From Pseudomonas sp. 21 (GTDB lineage: Bacteria > Pseudomonadota > Gammaproteobacteria > Pseudomonadales > Pseudomonadaceae): 64,000 nt of DNA. Numbering within the stretch: the first letter of the stretch is position 1; each line of letters begins with the position of its first letter. This document shows, piece after piece, positions 38,149 to 47,079 of the stretch. Under the pieces are notes generated by a model. The model had not been told where the DNA came from. It saw only the letters and a program-made list of their open reading frames with translations, and searched no databases. The DNA is taken from the NCBI RefSeq assembly GCF_000955805.1, contig NZ_JYOA01000005.1, forward strand, positions 228,345 to 292,344, written 5' to 3'. The position numbers and the translations under genes were made by a program.

Positions 38149-39576
38149 TCAGGCCTGCATCAATTCACGTACGTCGATGAAACGACCGGTCACCGCGGCG
38201 GCGGCAGCCATTGCCGGGCTCACCAGGTGGGTACGACCACCGGCGCCCTGGCGGCCTTCGAAGTTGCGGTTGGAAGTGGAAGCGCAATGCTCGCCACTTT
38301 CCAGGCGGTCCGGGTTCATCGCCAGGCACATGGAGCAGCCCGGCTCACGCCACTCGAAGCCGGCTTCGATGAAGATCTTGTCCAGGCCTTCCTGTTCGGC
38401 TTGCGCCTTGACCAGGCCGGAGCCCGGCACGACCAGCGCCTGCTTCACGGTGGCAGCAACCTTGCGGCCCTTGGCCACGGCGGCGGCGGCGCGCAGGTCT
38501 TCGATGCGCGAGTTGGTGCAGGAGCCGATGAACACGCGGTCCAGCTGGATATCGGTGATCGCCTGGTTGGCACTCAGGCCCATGTACTTGAGGGCGCGGG
38601 TGATGGAGTCGCGCTTGACCGCATCGGCCTCGGCGGCCGGGTCCGGCACGTTCTGGTCGACGGCCAGGACCATCTCGGGCGAGGTGCCCCAGCTGACCTG
38701 CGGCTTGATGTCCTCGGCACGCAGCTCGACGATGGTGTCGAAGTGCGCATCGGCGTCGGAAACCAGATCGCTCCAGGCTTCCACGGCCTTGTCCCAGTCG
38801 CTGCCTTGCGGCGAGAACGGACGGCCCTTCACGTAGTCGACGGTCTTCTGGTCGCACGCCACCATGCCGACGCGAGCGCCTGCCTCGATGGACATGTTGC
38901 AGATGGTCATGCGGCCTTCCATGGACAGGTCGCGGATGGCGCTGCCGGCAAACTCCAGGGCATGGCCGTTGCCGCCCGCGGTGCCGATCTTGCCGATCAC
39001 CGCGAGGACGATGTCCTTGGCGGTCACGCCGAAGGGCAATTTGCCTTCCACGCGAACCTGCATGTTCTTCATCTTCTTGGCGACCAGGCACTGGGTGGCG
39101 AGCACGTGCTCTACCTCGGAGGTGCCGATGCCGTGGGCCAGCGCACCAAAGGCGCCGTGGGTCGAGGTGTGCGAGTCGCCGCAGACCACGGTCATGCCCG
39201 GCAGGGTCGCGCCCTGCTCCGGGCCGACCACGTGGACGATGCCCTGGCGGACGTCGTTCATCTTGAATTCGAGGATGCCAAAGTCATCGCAGTTCTCGTC
39301 CAGGGTCTGGACCTGGATGCGCGACACTTCATCGGCGATGGCCTGGAGGCCGCCCTTGCGCTCGGCCTGGGTGGTCGGCACGTTATGGTCCGGAGTGGCG
39401 ATGTTCGCGTCGATGCGCCACGGCTTGCGACCCGCCAGGCGCAGGCCTTCGAAGGCCTGCGGCGAGGTCACCTCGTGGAGGATGTGGCGGTCGATGTAGA
39501 TGAGCGACGAACCATCGTCACGGCGCTTCACCTCGTGCATTTCCCAGAGTTTGTCGTAGAGCGTCTTGCCGGCCAT
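38149..39576 (-). CDS. leuC: 3-isopropylmalate dehydratase large subunit
   Basis: A 475-residue aconitase-family protein holding a 4Fe-4S cluster. The cluster Cys are seen: SCTNSR near residue 350 and [10 protein letters not shown] near 410. It is the first gene of the leucine unit, divergent from the LysR gene at 39743, from which a promoter at 39627-39655 and a LysR-type box at 39678-39692 separate it. Confidence 0.97.
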   Translation of the reverse strand: MAGKTLYDKLWEMHEVKRRDDGSSLIYIDRHILHEVTSPQAFEGLRLAGRKPWRIDANIATPDHNVPTTQAERKGGLQAIADEVSRIQVQTLDENCDDFGILEFKMNDVRQGIVHVVGPEQGATLPGMTVVCGDSHTSTHGAFGALAHGIGTSEVEHVLATQCLVAKKMKNMQVRVEGKLPFGVTAKDIVLAVIGKIGTAGGNGHALEFAGSAIRDLSMEGRMTICNMSIEAGARVGMVACDQKTVDYVKGRPFSPQGSDWDKAVEAWSDLVSDADAHFDTIVELRAEDIKPQVSWGTSPEMVLAVDQNVPDPAAEADAVKRDSITRALKYMGLSANQAITDIQLDRVFIGSCTNSRIEDLRAAAAVAKGRKVAATVKQALVVPGSGLVKAQAEQEGLDKIFIEAGFEWREPGCSMCLAMNPDRLESGEHCASTSNRNFEGRQGAGGRTHLVSPAMAAAAAVTGRFIDVRELMQA

Positions 39577-39626
39577 CAGAGAGTCCTCATCAGCGTCTTT
39601 CTATGCCCCTTGGGCTTGTGGGGATG

Positions 39627-39655
39627 ATCCTATGGAAAGGCACCGAATAACTCAA
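39627..39655 (-). promoter_or_regulatory. probable leuC promoter
   Basis: On the minus strand TTGAGT (39655-39650), a 17-bp spacer and TAGGAT (39632-39627), about 50 bp before the leuC start. It is the best sigma-70 match in the divergent intergenic region. Confidence 0.6.
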
Positions 39656-39677
39656 ATTCATATTTTTTATCCAAAGG

Positions 39678-39692
39678 ATTCCCACGAGGAAT
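39678..39692. promoter_or_regulatory. LysR-type T-N11-A box between leuC and the LysR gene
   Basis: A perfect interrupted palindrome ATTCC-CACGA-GGAAT sits upstream of the leuC -35 and between the divergent genes. LysR-type regulators bind such sites and often activate the divergent operon, so the regulator at 39743 may control leuC-leuD. That it is the site is inference. Confidence 0.6.
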
Positions 39693-39742
39693 ACGGTGCG
39701 TTATAAAAGTCGGGCGCCGCTTCCAGAGCGCAGGGAGTCGAT

Positions 39743-40636
39743 ATGGACCTGACCAGCCTCAACACCTTCCTCGCCATTGCCGAATCCGGCAGCTTCTCCG
39801 AGGCCGGCGAGCGCCTGCACCTGACCCAGCCGGCGGTGAGCAAGCGCATTGCCGCCCTGGAGAACCAACTGGGAGTCAGGCTGTTCGACCGCGTCGGCCG
39901 CGAAGTGACCCTCACCGAGTCCGGTCGCGCCCTGCTGCCGCGCGCCTATCAGATCCTCAGCGTGCTGGACGACACCCGTCGCGCCCTGACCAACCTGAAC
40001 GGCGAAGTGAGCGGCCGGCTGGTCCTGGCCACCAGTCACCACATCGGCCTGCACCGCCTGCCGCCGCTGCTGCGCGCCTTCACCAAGGCCCACCCGCAGG
40101 TGGCGCTGGATATCCAGTTCTGCGACTCGGAAGTCGCCTACGAAGAAATTCTCCATGGCCGCGCCGAACTGGCGGTGATCACCCTCGCCCCGGAAACCGC
40201 CGAACCCGTGCGCGCCGTGCCGGTGTGGGACGACCCGCTGGACTTCGTCGCCGCCCCCGAGCACCCGCTGTCGGTGCAGGGCCCGGTGTTCCTCGCCGAC
40301 GTGGCGCGGCACCCGGCGGTGTTCCCCGGCGGCAACACCTTCACCCACCACATCGTGCGGCGCATGTTCGAAGCCGAAGGTCTGACGCCGAACATCGGCA
40401 TGAGCACCAACTACATGGAAACCATCAAGATGATGGTCTCCATCGGCCTGGCCTGGAGCGTACTGCCTCGTACGATGCTGGATGACAGCGTCGTACGCCT
40501 GCCGCTGCAGGACATCCAGCTCAGCCGGCAACTGGGTTACATCCTGCATACCGAGCGCACGCTGTCCAACGCCGCGCGGGCCTTCATGCGCCTGCTCGAC
40601 GCCCAGGCGGCCGGGCTTGCGCCGGTCGCGGCCTAA
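39743..40636 (+). CDS. LysR-family transcriptional regulator
   Basis: A 297-residue regulator with an N-terminal helix-turn-helix (SFSEAGERLHLTQPAVSKRI, residues 16-35) and a LysR substrate-binding domain with the typical GRLVLATSHHIGLHRLPPLL segment. It is divergent from leuC and matches the PAO1 position PA3122. It may sense a leucine-pathway intermediate (compare isopropylmalate-responsive LeuO/LysR types), but no residue proves this. Start ATG 39743, GGGAG upstream. Confidence 0.94.
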   Translation: MDLTSLNTFLAIAESGSFSEAGERLHLTQPAVSKRIAALENQLGVRLFDRVGREVTLTESGRALLPRAYQILSVLDDTRRALTNLNGEVSGRLVLATSHHIGLHRLPPLLRAFTKAHPQVALDIQFCDSEVAYEEILHGRAELAVITLAPETAEPVRAVPVWDDPLDFVAAPEHPLSVQGPVFLADVARHPAVFPGGNTFTHHIVRRMFEAEGLTPNIGMSTNYMETIKMMVSIGLAWSVLPRTMLDDSVVRLPLQDIQLSRQLGYILHTERTLSNAARAFMRLLDAQAAGLAPVAA

Positions 40637-40748
40637 CCTCTATTGTTCTGACAGAACTAGAAGAAGGGGCCCGAATGCCCGTCCGCACACCCGTTCGCGT
40701 TAGCCGGCCCCACTTGGCCGGTGTCGCCAGACTCAGGGGGAGCGCCGC

Positions 40749-43625
40749 ATGAGCCGCGATCCGCACACGCCCCCGCACGCCTCCGACGGACAGGACAAGT
40801 TCGCCAAAGCCTTTCATACCGCGCCCGACGCCATGGTCATCACCGACCGGGACAGCGGAAAATTCCTCGAACTCAATGCCAGTTTCGTCGACCACTTCGG
40901 CTGGAGTCGTGACGAAGCCCTCGGCCGCACCTCCTTGCAACTCGGCCTCTGGCACAGCCTCGAAGAACGCCAGCGGATGCTCGACAAGATCACCGCCGAG
41001 CGGCAGATCGACGGTTTCGACGTTACCCTCATCACCCGTACCGGCGAAGTACGCAGCGCCCGCGTCTACGGCTGCCAGATCGAACAGGACGGCCGCCCCT
41101 GCCTGGTCCTGACCGTCCGTGACATCACCCGCATGCGCGACCAGGAACGTGCCCTGCGCGACAGCCAGGAACGCCTGGACCTGGCGCTGGACTCCGCGCA
41201 ACTGGGCATCTGGGACTGGCACATCCCCAGCGGCCTGCTCTACGGCTCGGCCCGTGCCGCCGTTCTGCACGAACTGCCTGACCGGGATTTCCACGGGCCC
41301 TTCGGCGAATTCTTCGCCTGCGTCGACAAGACCGACCGCCAGCGCATGCGCCAGGTGTACGCCCGACTCGCCCGCGGACCGGAGAACGACTACCAGTTCA
41401 CCTACCGCGCCCACCTCGACTCCGGCGAAGTGCGTTACCTGGAAAGCCGCGCACGCCTGTACCGCGACACCCACGGCAAACCACTGCGCATGGCCGGCAC
41501 CCTGCTCGACATCACCGAGCGCGTGCTGCGCGAGCGCAGCCTGCAGGCCTCGGAGGAGAAATTCGCCAGCCTGTTCCAGGGCAGCCCGGACCCGATCTGT
41601 GTCTCGCGGGTGCGCGACGGCGAGTTCGTCGAAGTCAACCCGAGCTTCTGCAGCACCTTCGGCTGGCTCGCCGAGGACATCATCGGCCGCTCGTCCCACC
41701 AGGTCACCTTCTGGGCCGATCACCACCAGCGCTCGCGCCTGTTCGAGCAACTGATGCGCGACCACTCGCTGCAGAACGTCGAAGTGCAGTTCCTCACCCG
41801 CGAAGGCCAGACCATCACCTGCATGGTCGCCAGCCGGCTGATCTGGGTCGACCGCCAGCTGTGCATCCTCTCCAGCTTCCGCGACGTCACCCGCCGGCTG
41901 CTGGCCGAGGCGGCGCTCAAGGCCAGCCAGGAGAAGTTCGCCAAAGCGTTCCACTCCAGCCCCGACGCCATCACCATCACCGAACGCGAGACCGGCCGCT
42001 ACATCGAAGTCAACGAAGGCTTCCACCGCCTGACCGGCTACCGCACCGACGAGGTGATCGGGCAAACCTCCCTGGGCATCAACATCTGGGCCGATCCGGA
42101 CGAGCGCCTGAACATGATCGCCGCGCTGAACCGCGACGGCTTCGTGCACCACCTGGAAATGCGCGGCCGCCACCGCGACGGCACGATCAAGACGGTGGAC
42201 GTGTCGGTGGAGCCGATCGAGCTGGGCGGCGTGAACTGCCTGCTGCTCACCGCCCGCGACACCAGCGAGCTGCGTGAGGCCGAGGCGCGCATCCAGCACC
42301 TCGCGTACCACGACGCCCTGACCGACCTGCCCAACCGCGCGCTGCTGATGGACCGCCTCAAGCAGCAGATCGCCCTGCTGCAACGCCACAGCCTGCGCGG
42401 CGCCCTGCTGTTCCTCGACCTCGACCACTTCAAGCACATCAACGACTCCCTCGGCCACTCCGTCGGCGACTCCATCCTGCAGATGGTCACCGCGCGCCTG
42501 GAAGCCAGCGTGCGCCAGGAAGACACCGTGGCGCGCCTGGGTGGCGACGAGTTCGTGGTGCTGATCACCGGCATCGAAGGCAGCCGCCTGGAAACCGCCC
42601 AGCAGGTGCGCCAGCTGGCGGAGAAACTGCGCGACCTGCTGGCCGAACCGATGCTTCTGGACGGCCACCGCCTGCAGATCACCCCGAGCATCGGTATCGC
42701 GCTGATCCCCGACGACGGCGCGACGCCGGACGACCTGCTCAAGCGCGCCGACATCGCCATGTACCGCGCCAAGGACGCCGGGCGGAACACCGTGCAGCTG
42801 TTCCACGAATCCATGCAGCAGGCCGCCAGCGAGCGCCTGCGCCTGGAGAACGGCCTGCGCATGGCCCTCGCCCGTCGCGAATTCAACCTGCATTACCAGC
42901 CGCAGGTGGATGCCCGCGATTCGCGCATCGTCGGCGCCGAGGCGCTGCTGCGCTGGCGCCACCCGACCCGCGGGCCGCAATCCCCAGCCAGTTTCATCCG
43001 CGTGCTGGAGGACAGCGGGCTGATCGTCGAAGTCGGCCAGTGGGTGCTCGAGGAAGCCTGTCGCACCGGCGCGCGGCTGCTCGCCGAGGGTCGCATCGAC
43101 ATCGAGAGTTTCAGCCTGAGCGTGAACATCAGCCCGCGGCAGTTCCGCCAGAGTGACTTCGTCGAGCGCCTGCTGGCCCTGCTGCACAAGACCAGACTGC
43201 CGCCCAGCCTGCTGAAACTGGAGATCACCGAGGGCATCGTGATCCAGCAACTGGACGACACCATCGCGCGCATGGAACGCCTGCGCGAAGCCGGCGTGCA
43301 GTTCGCCATGGACGACTTCGGTACCGGCTACTCATCGCTGACCTACCTCAAGCGCCTGCCGGTGGACAGCCTGAAGATCGACCAGAGCTTCGTGCGCGAC
43401 GCCCCCAACGACAGCAACGACGCAGAGATCGTCCGCGCCATCATCGCCATGGGGCACAGCCTCGGGCTGGAACTGGTGGCCGAAGGGGTGGAAACCCCGG
43501 AACAGCTGGCCCTGCTGGCGGAACACGGTTGCCACCTGTACCAGGGCTACCTGTTCGGCCGTCCGGTGCCGCTGGAAGACTTCATCGCCCTGCTGCCCCA
43601 CAACGACACGCAGCAGGCAACCTGA
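40749..43625 (+). CDS. four-PAS diguanylate cyclase/phosphodiesterase (GGDEF-EAL)
   Basis: A 958-residue cytoplasmic signalling protein with no membrane segment. Four PAS-type domains come first (about residues 15-125, 135-255, 265-385, 395-510), then GGDEF (about 520-685) and EAL (about 700-950). The GGDEF signature is intact (ARLGGDEFVV near 598) and the EAL signature is intact (AEALLRW near 730, with DDFGTGYSS later), so both activities are possible; such hybrids often act mainly as phosphodiesterases. PAS 1 and PAS 4 are similar to each other (KFAKAFHTAPDAM and KFAKAFHSSPDAI), suggesting an internal duplication. It starts at ATG 40749 after a GGGGG purine run and converges on the XRE gene, 6 bp away. 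Confidence 0.95.
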   Translation: MSRDPHTPPHASDGQDKFAKAFHTAPDAMVITDRDSGKFLELNASFVDHFGWSRDEALGRTSLQLGLWHSLEERQRMLDKITAERQIDGFDVTLITRTGEVRSARVYGCQIEQDGRPCLVLTVRDITRMRDQERALRDSQERLDLALDSAQLGIWDWHIPSGLLYGSARAAVLHELPDRDFHGPFGEFFACVDKTDRQRMRQVYARLARGPENDYQFTYRAHLDSGEVRYLESRARLYRDTHGKPLRMAGTLLDITERVLRERSLQASEEKFASLFQGSPDPICVSRVRDGEFVEVNPSFCSTFGWLAEDIIGRSSHQVTFWADHHQRSRLFEQLMRDHSLQNVEVQFLTREGQTITCMVASRLIWVDRQLCILSSFRDVTRRLLAEAALKASQEKFAKAFHSSPDAITITERETGRYIEVNEGFHRLTGYRTDEVIGQTSLGINIWADPDERLNMIAALNRDGFVHHLEMRGRHRDGTIKTVDVSVEPIELGGVNCLLLTARDTSELREAEARIQHLAYHDALTDLPNRALLMDRLKQQIALLQRHSLRGALLFLDLDHFKHINDSLGHSVGDSILQMVTARLEASVRQEDTVARLGGDEFVVLITGIEGSRLETAQQVRQLAEKLRDLLAEPMLLDGHRLQITPSIGIALIPDDGATPDDLLKRADIAMYRAKDAGRNTVQLFHESMQQAASERLRLENGLRMALARREFNLHYQPQVDARDSRIVGAEALLRWRHPTRGPQSPASFIRVLEDSGLIVEVGQWVLEEACRTGARLLAEGRIDIESFSLSVNISPRQFRQSDFVERLLALLHKTRLPPSLLKLEITEGIVIQQLDDTIARMERLREAGVQFAMDDFGTGYSSLTYLKRLPVDSLKIDQSFVRDAPNDSNDAEIVRAIIAMGHSLGLELVAEGVETPEQLALLAEHGCHLYQGYLFGRPVPLEDFIALLPHNDTQQAT

Positions 43626-43631
43626 GGCCCG

Positions 43632-44255
43632 CTATTGCGCGGGCCGCAACTCCGACATCACCACCATCACCTGCGCCTCGTCGGCTTCGCCGTCGTTGAG
43701 ATAGAGGTGGCCGACGCTGCTGTCGAAATAGGCGGTCTCGCGCGTCCCGATGCTCACCGACTCGCCCGTCTCGAACTGGATGCGCACACGACCGGCCACC
43801 ACCATGGCGAACTCCTGGCCGGGGTGGCGGACGTAATCATCGAACTCGCCCACCTCGCGGGCGAAGATGCGCGCGTACAGCGGCGTCATGCTGCGTTGTG
43901 GGAAATCGCCGGCGATGGGGTAGTACTCGTAGCCACCGGTGTCGTAACCAGCGGCATCGTCGATGCCCGTCTTGACGAAAGTCTTCAGCCCCATCAGCCC
44001 GCCGACGGGCGGCAATGGGCGGAACAGCTGGGCGATATCCACCTGCAATGCTCGGGCGGCGGCGGCCAGCTTGTCGTAGCTCACCGCGACCTGCGCCAGT
44101 TCCATCTTCGACAGGGTGGAAACCGCCACGCCAGAGAGGTCGGAGAGCTGTTTCAGGGTCAGTTTCCGCTGCTTGCGAACTGCCCGCAGGCGCGCACCGA
44201 CTTCGTCTCGATCCAGTTGCTGGGGCTTGGGCAGTAGTTGGGCGGTTTCGCTCAT
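43632..44255 (-). CDS. XRE-type regulator with cupin sensor domain
   Basis: A 207-residue protein with an N-terminal XRE helix-turn-helix (RKLTLKQLSDLSGVAVSTLSK, residues about 32-52, written here in part) and a C-terminal cupin (residues about 115-200, with ETGESVSIGTRETAYF). This class (PuuR/PutR-like) controls amine and amino acid catabolism. It is divergent from the FAD oxidase at 44367, and two TTCTCAtAT-type half sites lie in the 111 bp between them, so it likely regulates that operon. Start ATG 44255. Confidence 0.93.
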   Translation of the reverse strand: MSETAQLLPKPQQLDRDEVGARLRAVRKQRKLTLKQLSDLSGVAVSTLSKMELAQVAVSYDKLAAAARALQVDIAQLFRPLPPVGGLMGLKTFVKTGIDDAAGYDTGGYEYYPIAGDFPQRSMTPLYARIFAREVGEFDDYVRHPGQEFAMVVAGRVRIQFETGESVSIGTRETAYFDSSVGHLYLNDGEADEAQVMVVMSELRPAQ

Positions 44256-44313
44256 GGGACATCTCGTGAGGGGGCCGACGAAAGTTTACCGGGCCTTGCC
44301 TTGGGTGCAAAAA

Positions 44314-44346
44314 TTCTCATATCTTAGATTTCTCACATACGAGAAA
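44314..44346. promoter_or_regulatory. candidate operator for the XRE regulator
   Basis: TTCTCATAT at 44314 and TTCTCACAT at 44330 are direct repeats 16 bp apart, and TTTCTC-ACATAC-GAGAAA at 44329-44346 is a perfect inverted repeat. Both lie in the divergent promoter region upstream of the FAD oxidase. Binding by the XRE protein is inferred from position. Confidence 0.6.
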
Positions 44347-44366
44347 ATCTGCAGAAGGCCCATGCA

Positions 44367-45479
44367 GTGAGCCAATTCGATTTCGTCATCATCGGTGCCG
44401 GCATTGCCGGCGCCTCCCTCGCCTACCGCCTGAGCGAGACGCACAAGGTACTGGTACTGGAGCGCGAAGAGCAGCCCGGCTACCACTCCACCGGGCGTTC
44501 CGCCGCCATGTTCATGGAGGCCTACGGCACGCCACAGATCCAGGCGCTGACCCGCGCCAGCCGGGCCTTCTACGAAAACCCGCCGGCGGGTTTCAGCGAG
44601 CACCCGATCCTCACCCCGCGCGGCTGCCTGTACGTCGGCGGCCCTGAGCACGTCGAGCTGCTCAAGCAGGCCGAAGCCACGCCCGGCGTCCAGCGCATCA
44701 GCACCGAACAGGCGCTGGAGTTCCTCCCCGTCCTGCGCGCCGACGCCATCATCGGCGCGCTCTACGAGCCGGACGCCCGCGACCTCGACGTGCACGCCCT
44801 GCACCAGGGCTACCTGCGCGCACTGCGCCAGCGCGGTGGCCAGCTGTGCTGCAACCGCGAGCTGTTGTCGGCTGACTATGCCGATGGCGCATGGACGCTA
44901 GAACTCAGTCAGGGCGAAAGCATCCGGGCCGCGCATCTGATCAATGCTGCCGGCGCCTGGGCCGATCATGTCGCCGAGCGCTGCGGCATCCGCCCGGTCG
45001 GCCTGCAACCGTGCCGCCGCACCGCCTTCACCTTCCCGGTGCCCGACGGCATCGACATCAGCCGCTGGCCGACGGTGATCGGCATCGACGAGAGCTTCTA
45101 CTTCAAGCCCGATGCGGGCCAGTTGCTTGGCTCCCCCGCCAATGCCGACCCGGTGGAAGCGCAGGACGTGCAGCCCGAGGAACTCGACATCGCCCTGGGC
45201 GTGTACCACATCGAAGAACACACCACCCTGGCGATCCGTCGGCCGAACCACAGCTGGGCCGGCCTGCGCTCCTTCGTCGCCGATGGCGACCTGGTGATTG
45301 GCGCGGATGCACAGAACCCGGCGTTCTTCTGGCTGGCCGCCCAGGGCGGCTATGGCATCCAGTCCGCCGACGGCGTTTCGCGCCTGGCCCAGTCGCTGCT
45401 GCTCGGCCAGCCGCTCCCCGAATCCCTGCGCCAGGAAGGCGTCGATCCCCAGCGCCTGGACCCGGCGCGCCTGCGTTGA
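44367..45479 (+). CDS. FAD-dependent amino acid oxidase/dehydrogenase (DAO family)
   Basis: A 370-residue flavoprotein with the FAD motif IIGAGIAGASLAYRL at residues 8-22 and the C-terminal NHSWAGLRSFVADGDLVIG part of D-amino acid oxidase/DadA-type enzymes. The substrate is probably an amino acid or N-methyl amine; product imine would be the substrate of the following RidA. The start codon is GTG at 44367; an ATG five bases upstream opens only ATG-CAG-TGA, which overlaps the GTG. It is the first gene of a plus-strand set with RidA and a transporter, facing the XRE regulator. Confidence 0.9.
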   Translation: MSQFDFVIIGAGIAGASLAYRLSETHKVLVLEREEQPGYHSTGRSAAMFMEAYGTPQIQALTRASRAFYENPPAGFSEHPILTPRGCLYVGGPEHVELLKQAEATPGVQRISTEQALEFLPVLRADAIIGALYEPDARDLDVHALHQGYLRALRQRGGQLCCNRELLSADYADGAWTLELSQGESIRAAHLINAAGAWADHVAERCGIRPVGLQPCRRTAFTFPVPDGIDISRWPTVIGIDESFYFKPDAGQLLGSPANADPVEAQDVQPEELDIALGVYHIEEHTTLAIRRPNHSWAGLRSFVADGDLVIGADAQNPAFFWLAAQGGYGIQSADGVSRLAQSLLLGQPLPESLRQEGVDPQRLDPARLR

Positions 45480-45499
45480 ATTCCCCCGGAGACCTACCC

Positions 45500-45874
45500 A
45501 TGAGCGATATCCAGCGTTACCCCAGCACCCTGCCCTTCCCCTTCTCCCGCGCGGTGAAAGCCGGCGGCTTCCTGTTCCTCTCCGGCCAGGTGCCGATGAC
45601 CGCCGACGGCCAGGTGGTGAAAGGCGACATCCAGACCCAGACCGAAGCGGTGATGACCCGCATCGCCGAAAGCCTGGAAGCCTGCGGCGCGAACTTCTCC
45701 CAGGTGGTGAAAGCCACCGTGTGGCTGTCGGACATGTCCCACTTCGCCGGTTTCAACGAGGTGTACAAGCGCTACTTCGACCAGGGCCTGCCGGTGCGCT
45801 CCTGCGTGGCGTCCGCCCTGGCGCTGGGCGTGGACGTCGAGGTGGAAATCCAGGCCTACGTCGGCCAGGCGTAA
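45500..45874 (+). CDS. RidA/YjgF family imine deaminase
   Basis: A 124-residue protein of the Rid family, which hydrolyses reactive enamine/imine intermediates to ketones and ammonia. The Arg in VRSCVASALA and Glu in VEIQAYVG match the functional Arg and Glu of active RidA. The ATG at 45500 follows GGAG by 7-8 bp. It lies 20 bp after the FAD oxidase and 59 bp before the transporter; the chemistry (oxidase makes an imine, Rid removes it) explains the pairing. Confidence 0.92.
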   Translation: MSDIQRYPSTLPFPFSRAVKAGGFLFLSGQVPMTADGQVVKGDIQTQTEAVMTRIAESLEACGANFSQVVKATVWLSDMSHFAGFNEVYKRYFDQGLPVRSCVASALALGVDVEVEIQAYVGQA

Positions 45875-45933
45875 GCCCTTTTGCGGTCCGGCGCAGAGCC
45901 GGGCCGCCCCATAACAACAACAGAGTCTCGATC

Positions 45934-46995
45934 ATGAAAACCAGTCTCAAGCTCGGCGGTGCGTACATCGGCCTGGTGGTGGGCGTCGGCTTCGCCTCGG
46001 GCCAGGAGATCCTCCAGTTCTTCGGCGGCTTCGGCATCATGGGCCTGGCCGGCGGCCTGGTGGCGCTGGCGCTGTTCGCCTTCCTGCTGATGAACCTCTA
46101 CCAGATCGGCAGCCGCCTGCAGACCCAGTCGCACAAGGAAGCCATGGAGTTCATCTGTGGCAAGCCACTGGGCCGCGTCGTCGACCTGATGCTGACCTTC
46201 TTCCTGTTCGGCACCATGGTGGTCATGTTCGCCGGGGCGAACTCGTCCTTCGAGCAGCAGCTGGGCATCGGTCATTCCATCGGCGGGATCGTCCTCGGCG
46301 TGCTGACCATCATCACCGTGTGCATGGGCCTGAAGCGGGTGATCACCCTGATGAGTTTGATCACCCCGGTGCTGATGATCATCGTCGCGATCATCGCCAT
46401 CTATGCGCTGACGCACGTCCAGAAGCCGCTGGCGGAGCTGGAGCAGATTGCCCTGGCCGTGCCGCACCCGGCGCCCAACTGGCTGCTCGGCGCACTGCTC
46501 TACGTCTCCTACAACGTCGCCGCCACCGCGGCCGCCGTGGTGGTGATGGGGGGCAGCGTGGCGAACCTGCGCACTGCCGCGCTGGGCGGCGTGTTCGGCG
46601 GGATCGGCGTGGGCGTGCTGATCCTCGCCATGGCGCTGGTCATGCTGGTGCAGATCGACGTGATCGGCGGCAGCGCCATCCCCACCCTGCTGCTGAGCAA
46701 CAACATCGCGCCCTGGTTCGGCGACGTGATGCTCGCCCTGCTACTGGTGAAGCTGTACTGCACCACCAGCGGCTTCGCCTACACGCTGGCCGCACGCTGC
46801 GCCGCGTACGGCGTGCCCTTCCGCGTGGCGACCGTAGCCGCGGTGGTGCTCGCCTTCATCGCCAGCCAGGTCGGCTTCGTCAGGCTGGTGGGGCTGGTCT
46901 ACCCGGCCATGGGTTACCTGGGCTTCGTGCTGATGGCGGCCATCGTCATTGCCTGGTGGCGCAATCGCTCGGCGCCGCTGGGGCAGAACGCCTGA
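45934..46995 (+). CDS. YkvI-like inner-membrane transporter
   Basis: A 353-residue membrane protein with about ten hydrophobic segments from the first residues (KLGGAYIGLVVGVGFASGQE) to IAWWRNRS at the end. The sequence resembles the YkvI family, distantly related to APC-type amino acid transporters. It likely brings in the substrate of the oxidase upstream. Start ATG 45934; a good terminator follows at 47012. Confidence 0.82.
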   Translation: MKTSLKLGGAYIGLVVGVGFASGQEILQFFGGFGIMGLAGGLVALALFAFLLMNLYQIGSRLQTQSHKEAMEFICGKPLGRVVDLMLTFFLFGTMVVMFAGANSSFEQQLGIGHSIGGIVLGVLTIITVCMGLKRVITLMSLITPVLMIIVAIIAIYALTHVQKPLAELEQIALAVPHPAPNWLLGALLYVSYNVAATAAAVVVMGGSVANLRTAALGGVFGGIGVGVLILAMALVMLVQIDVIGGSAIPTLLLSNNIAPWFGDVMLALLLVKLYCTTSGFAYTLAARCAAYGVPFRVATVAAVVLAFIASQVGFVRLVGLVYPAMGYLGFVLMAAIVIAWWRNRSAPLGQNA

Positions 46996-47011
46996 TCGGG
47001 GCACGAACGAA

Positions 47012-47046
47012 AACGCCCGTCTCTTTCGAGACGGGCGTTCTTGTTT
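47012..47046 (+). terminator. terminator of the oxidase-RidA-transporter unit
   Basis: Perfect 12-bp arms AACGCCCGTCTC (47012-47023) and GAGACGGGCGTT (47028-47039) with a TTTC loop, followed by CTTGTTTG. It lies 17 bp after the transporter stop and also faces the ibpA stop at 47080, so it may act in both directions. Confidence 0.85.
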
Positions 47047-47079
47047 GCGGCTACGGCCCGGCTAACGCCGGGGCGCTGC

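Noticed and set aside
40584-43250. An 888-codon open frame on the minus strand
   Set aside because: It lies antisense to the GGDEF-EAL gene, whose motifs and start are secure.
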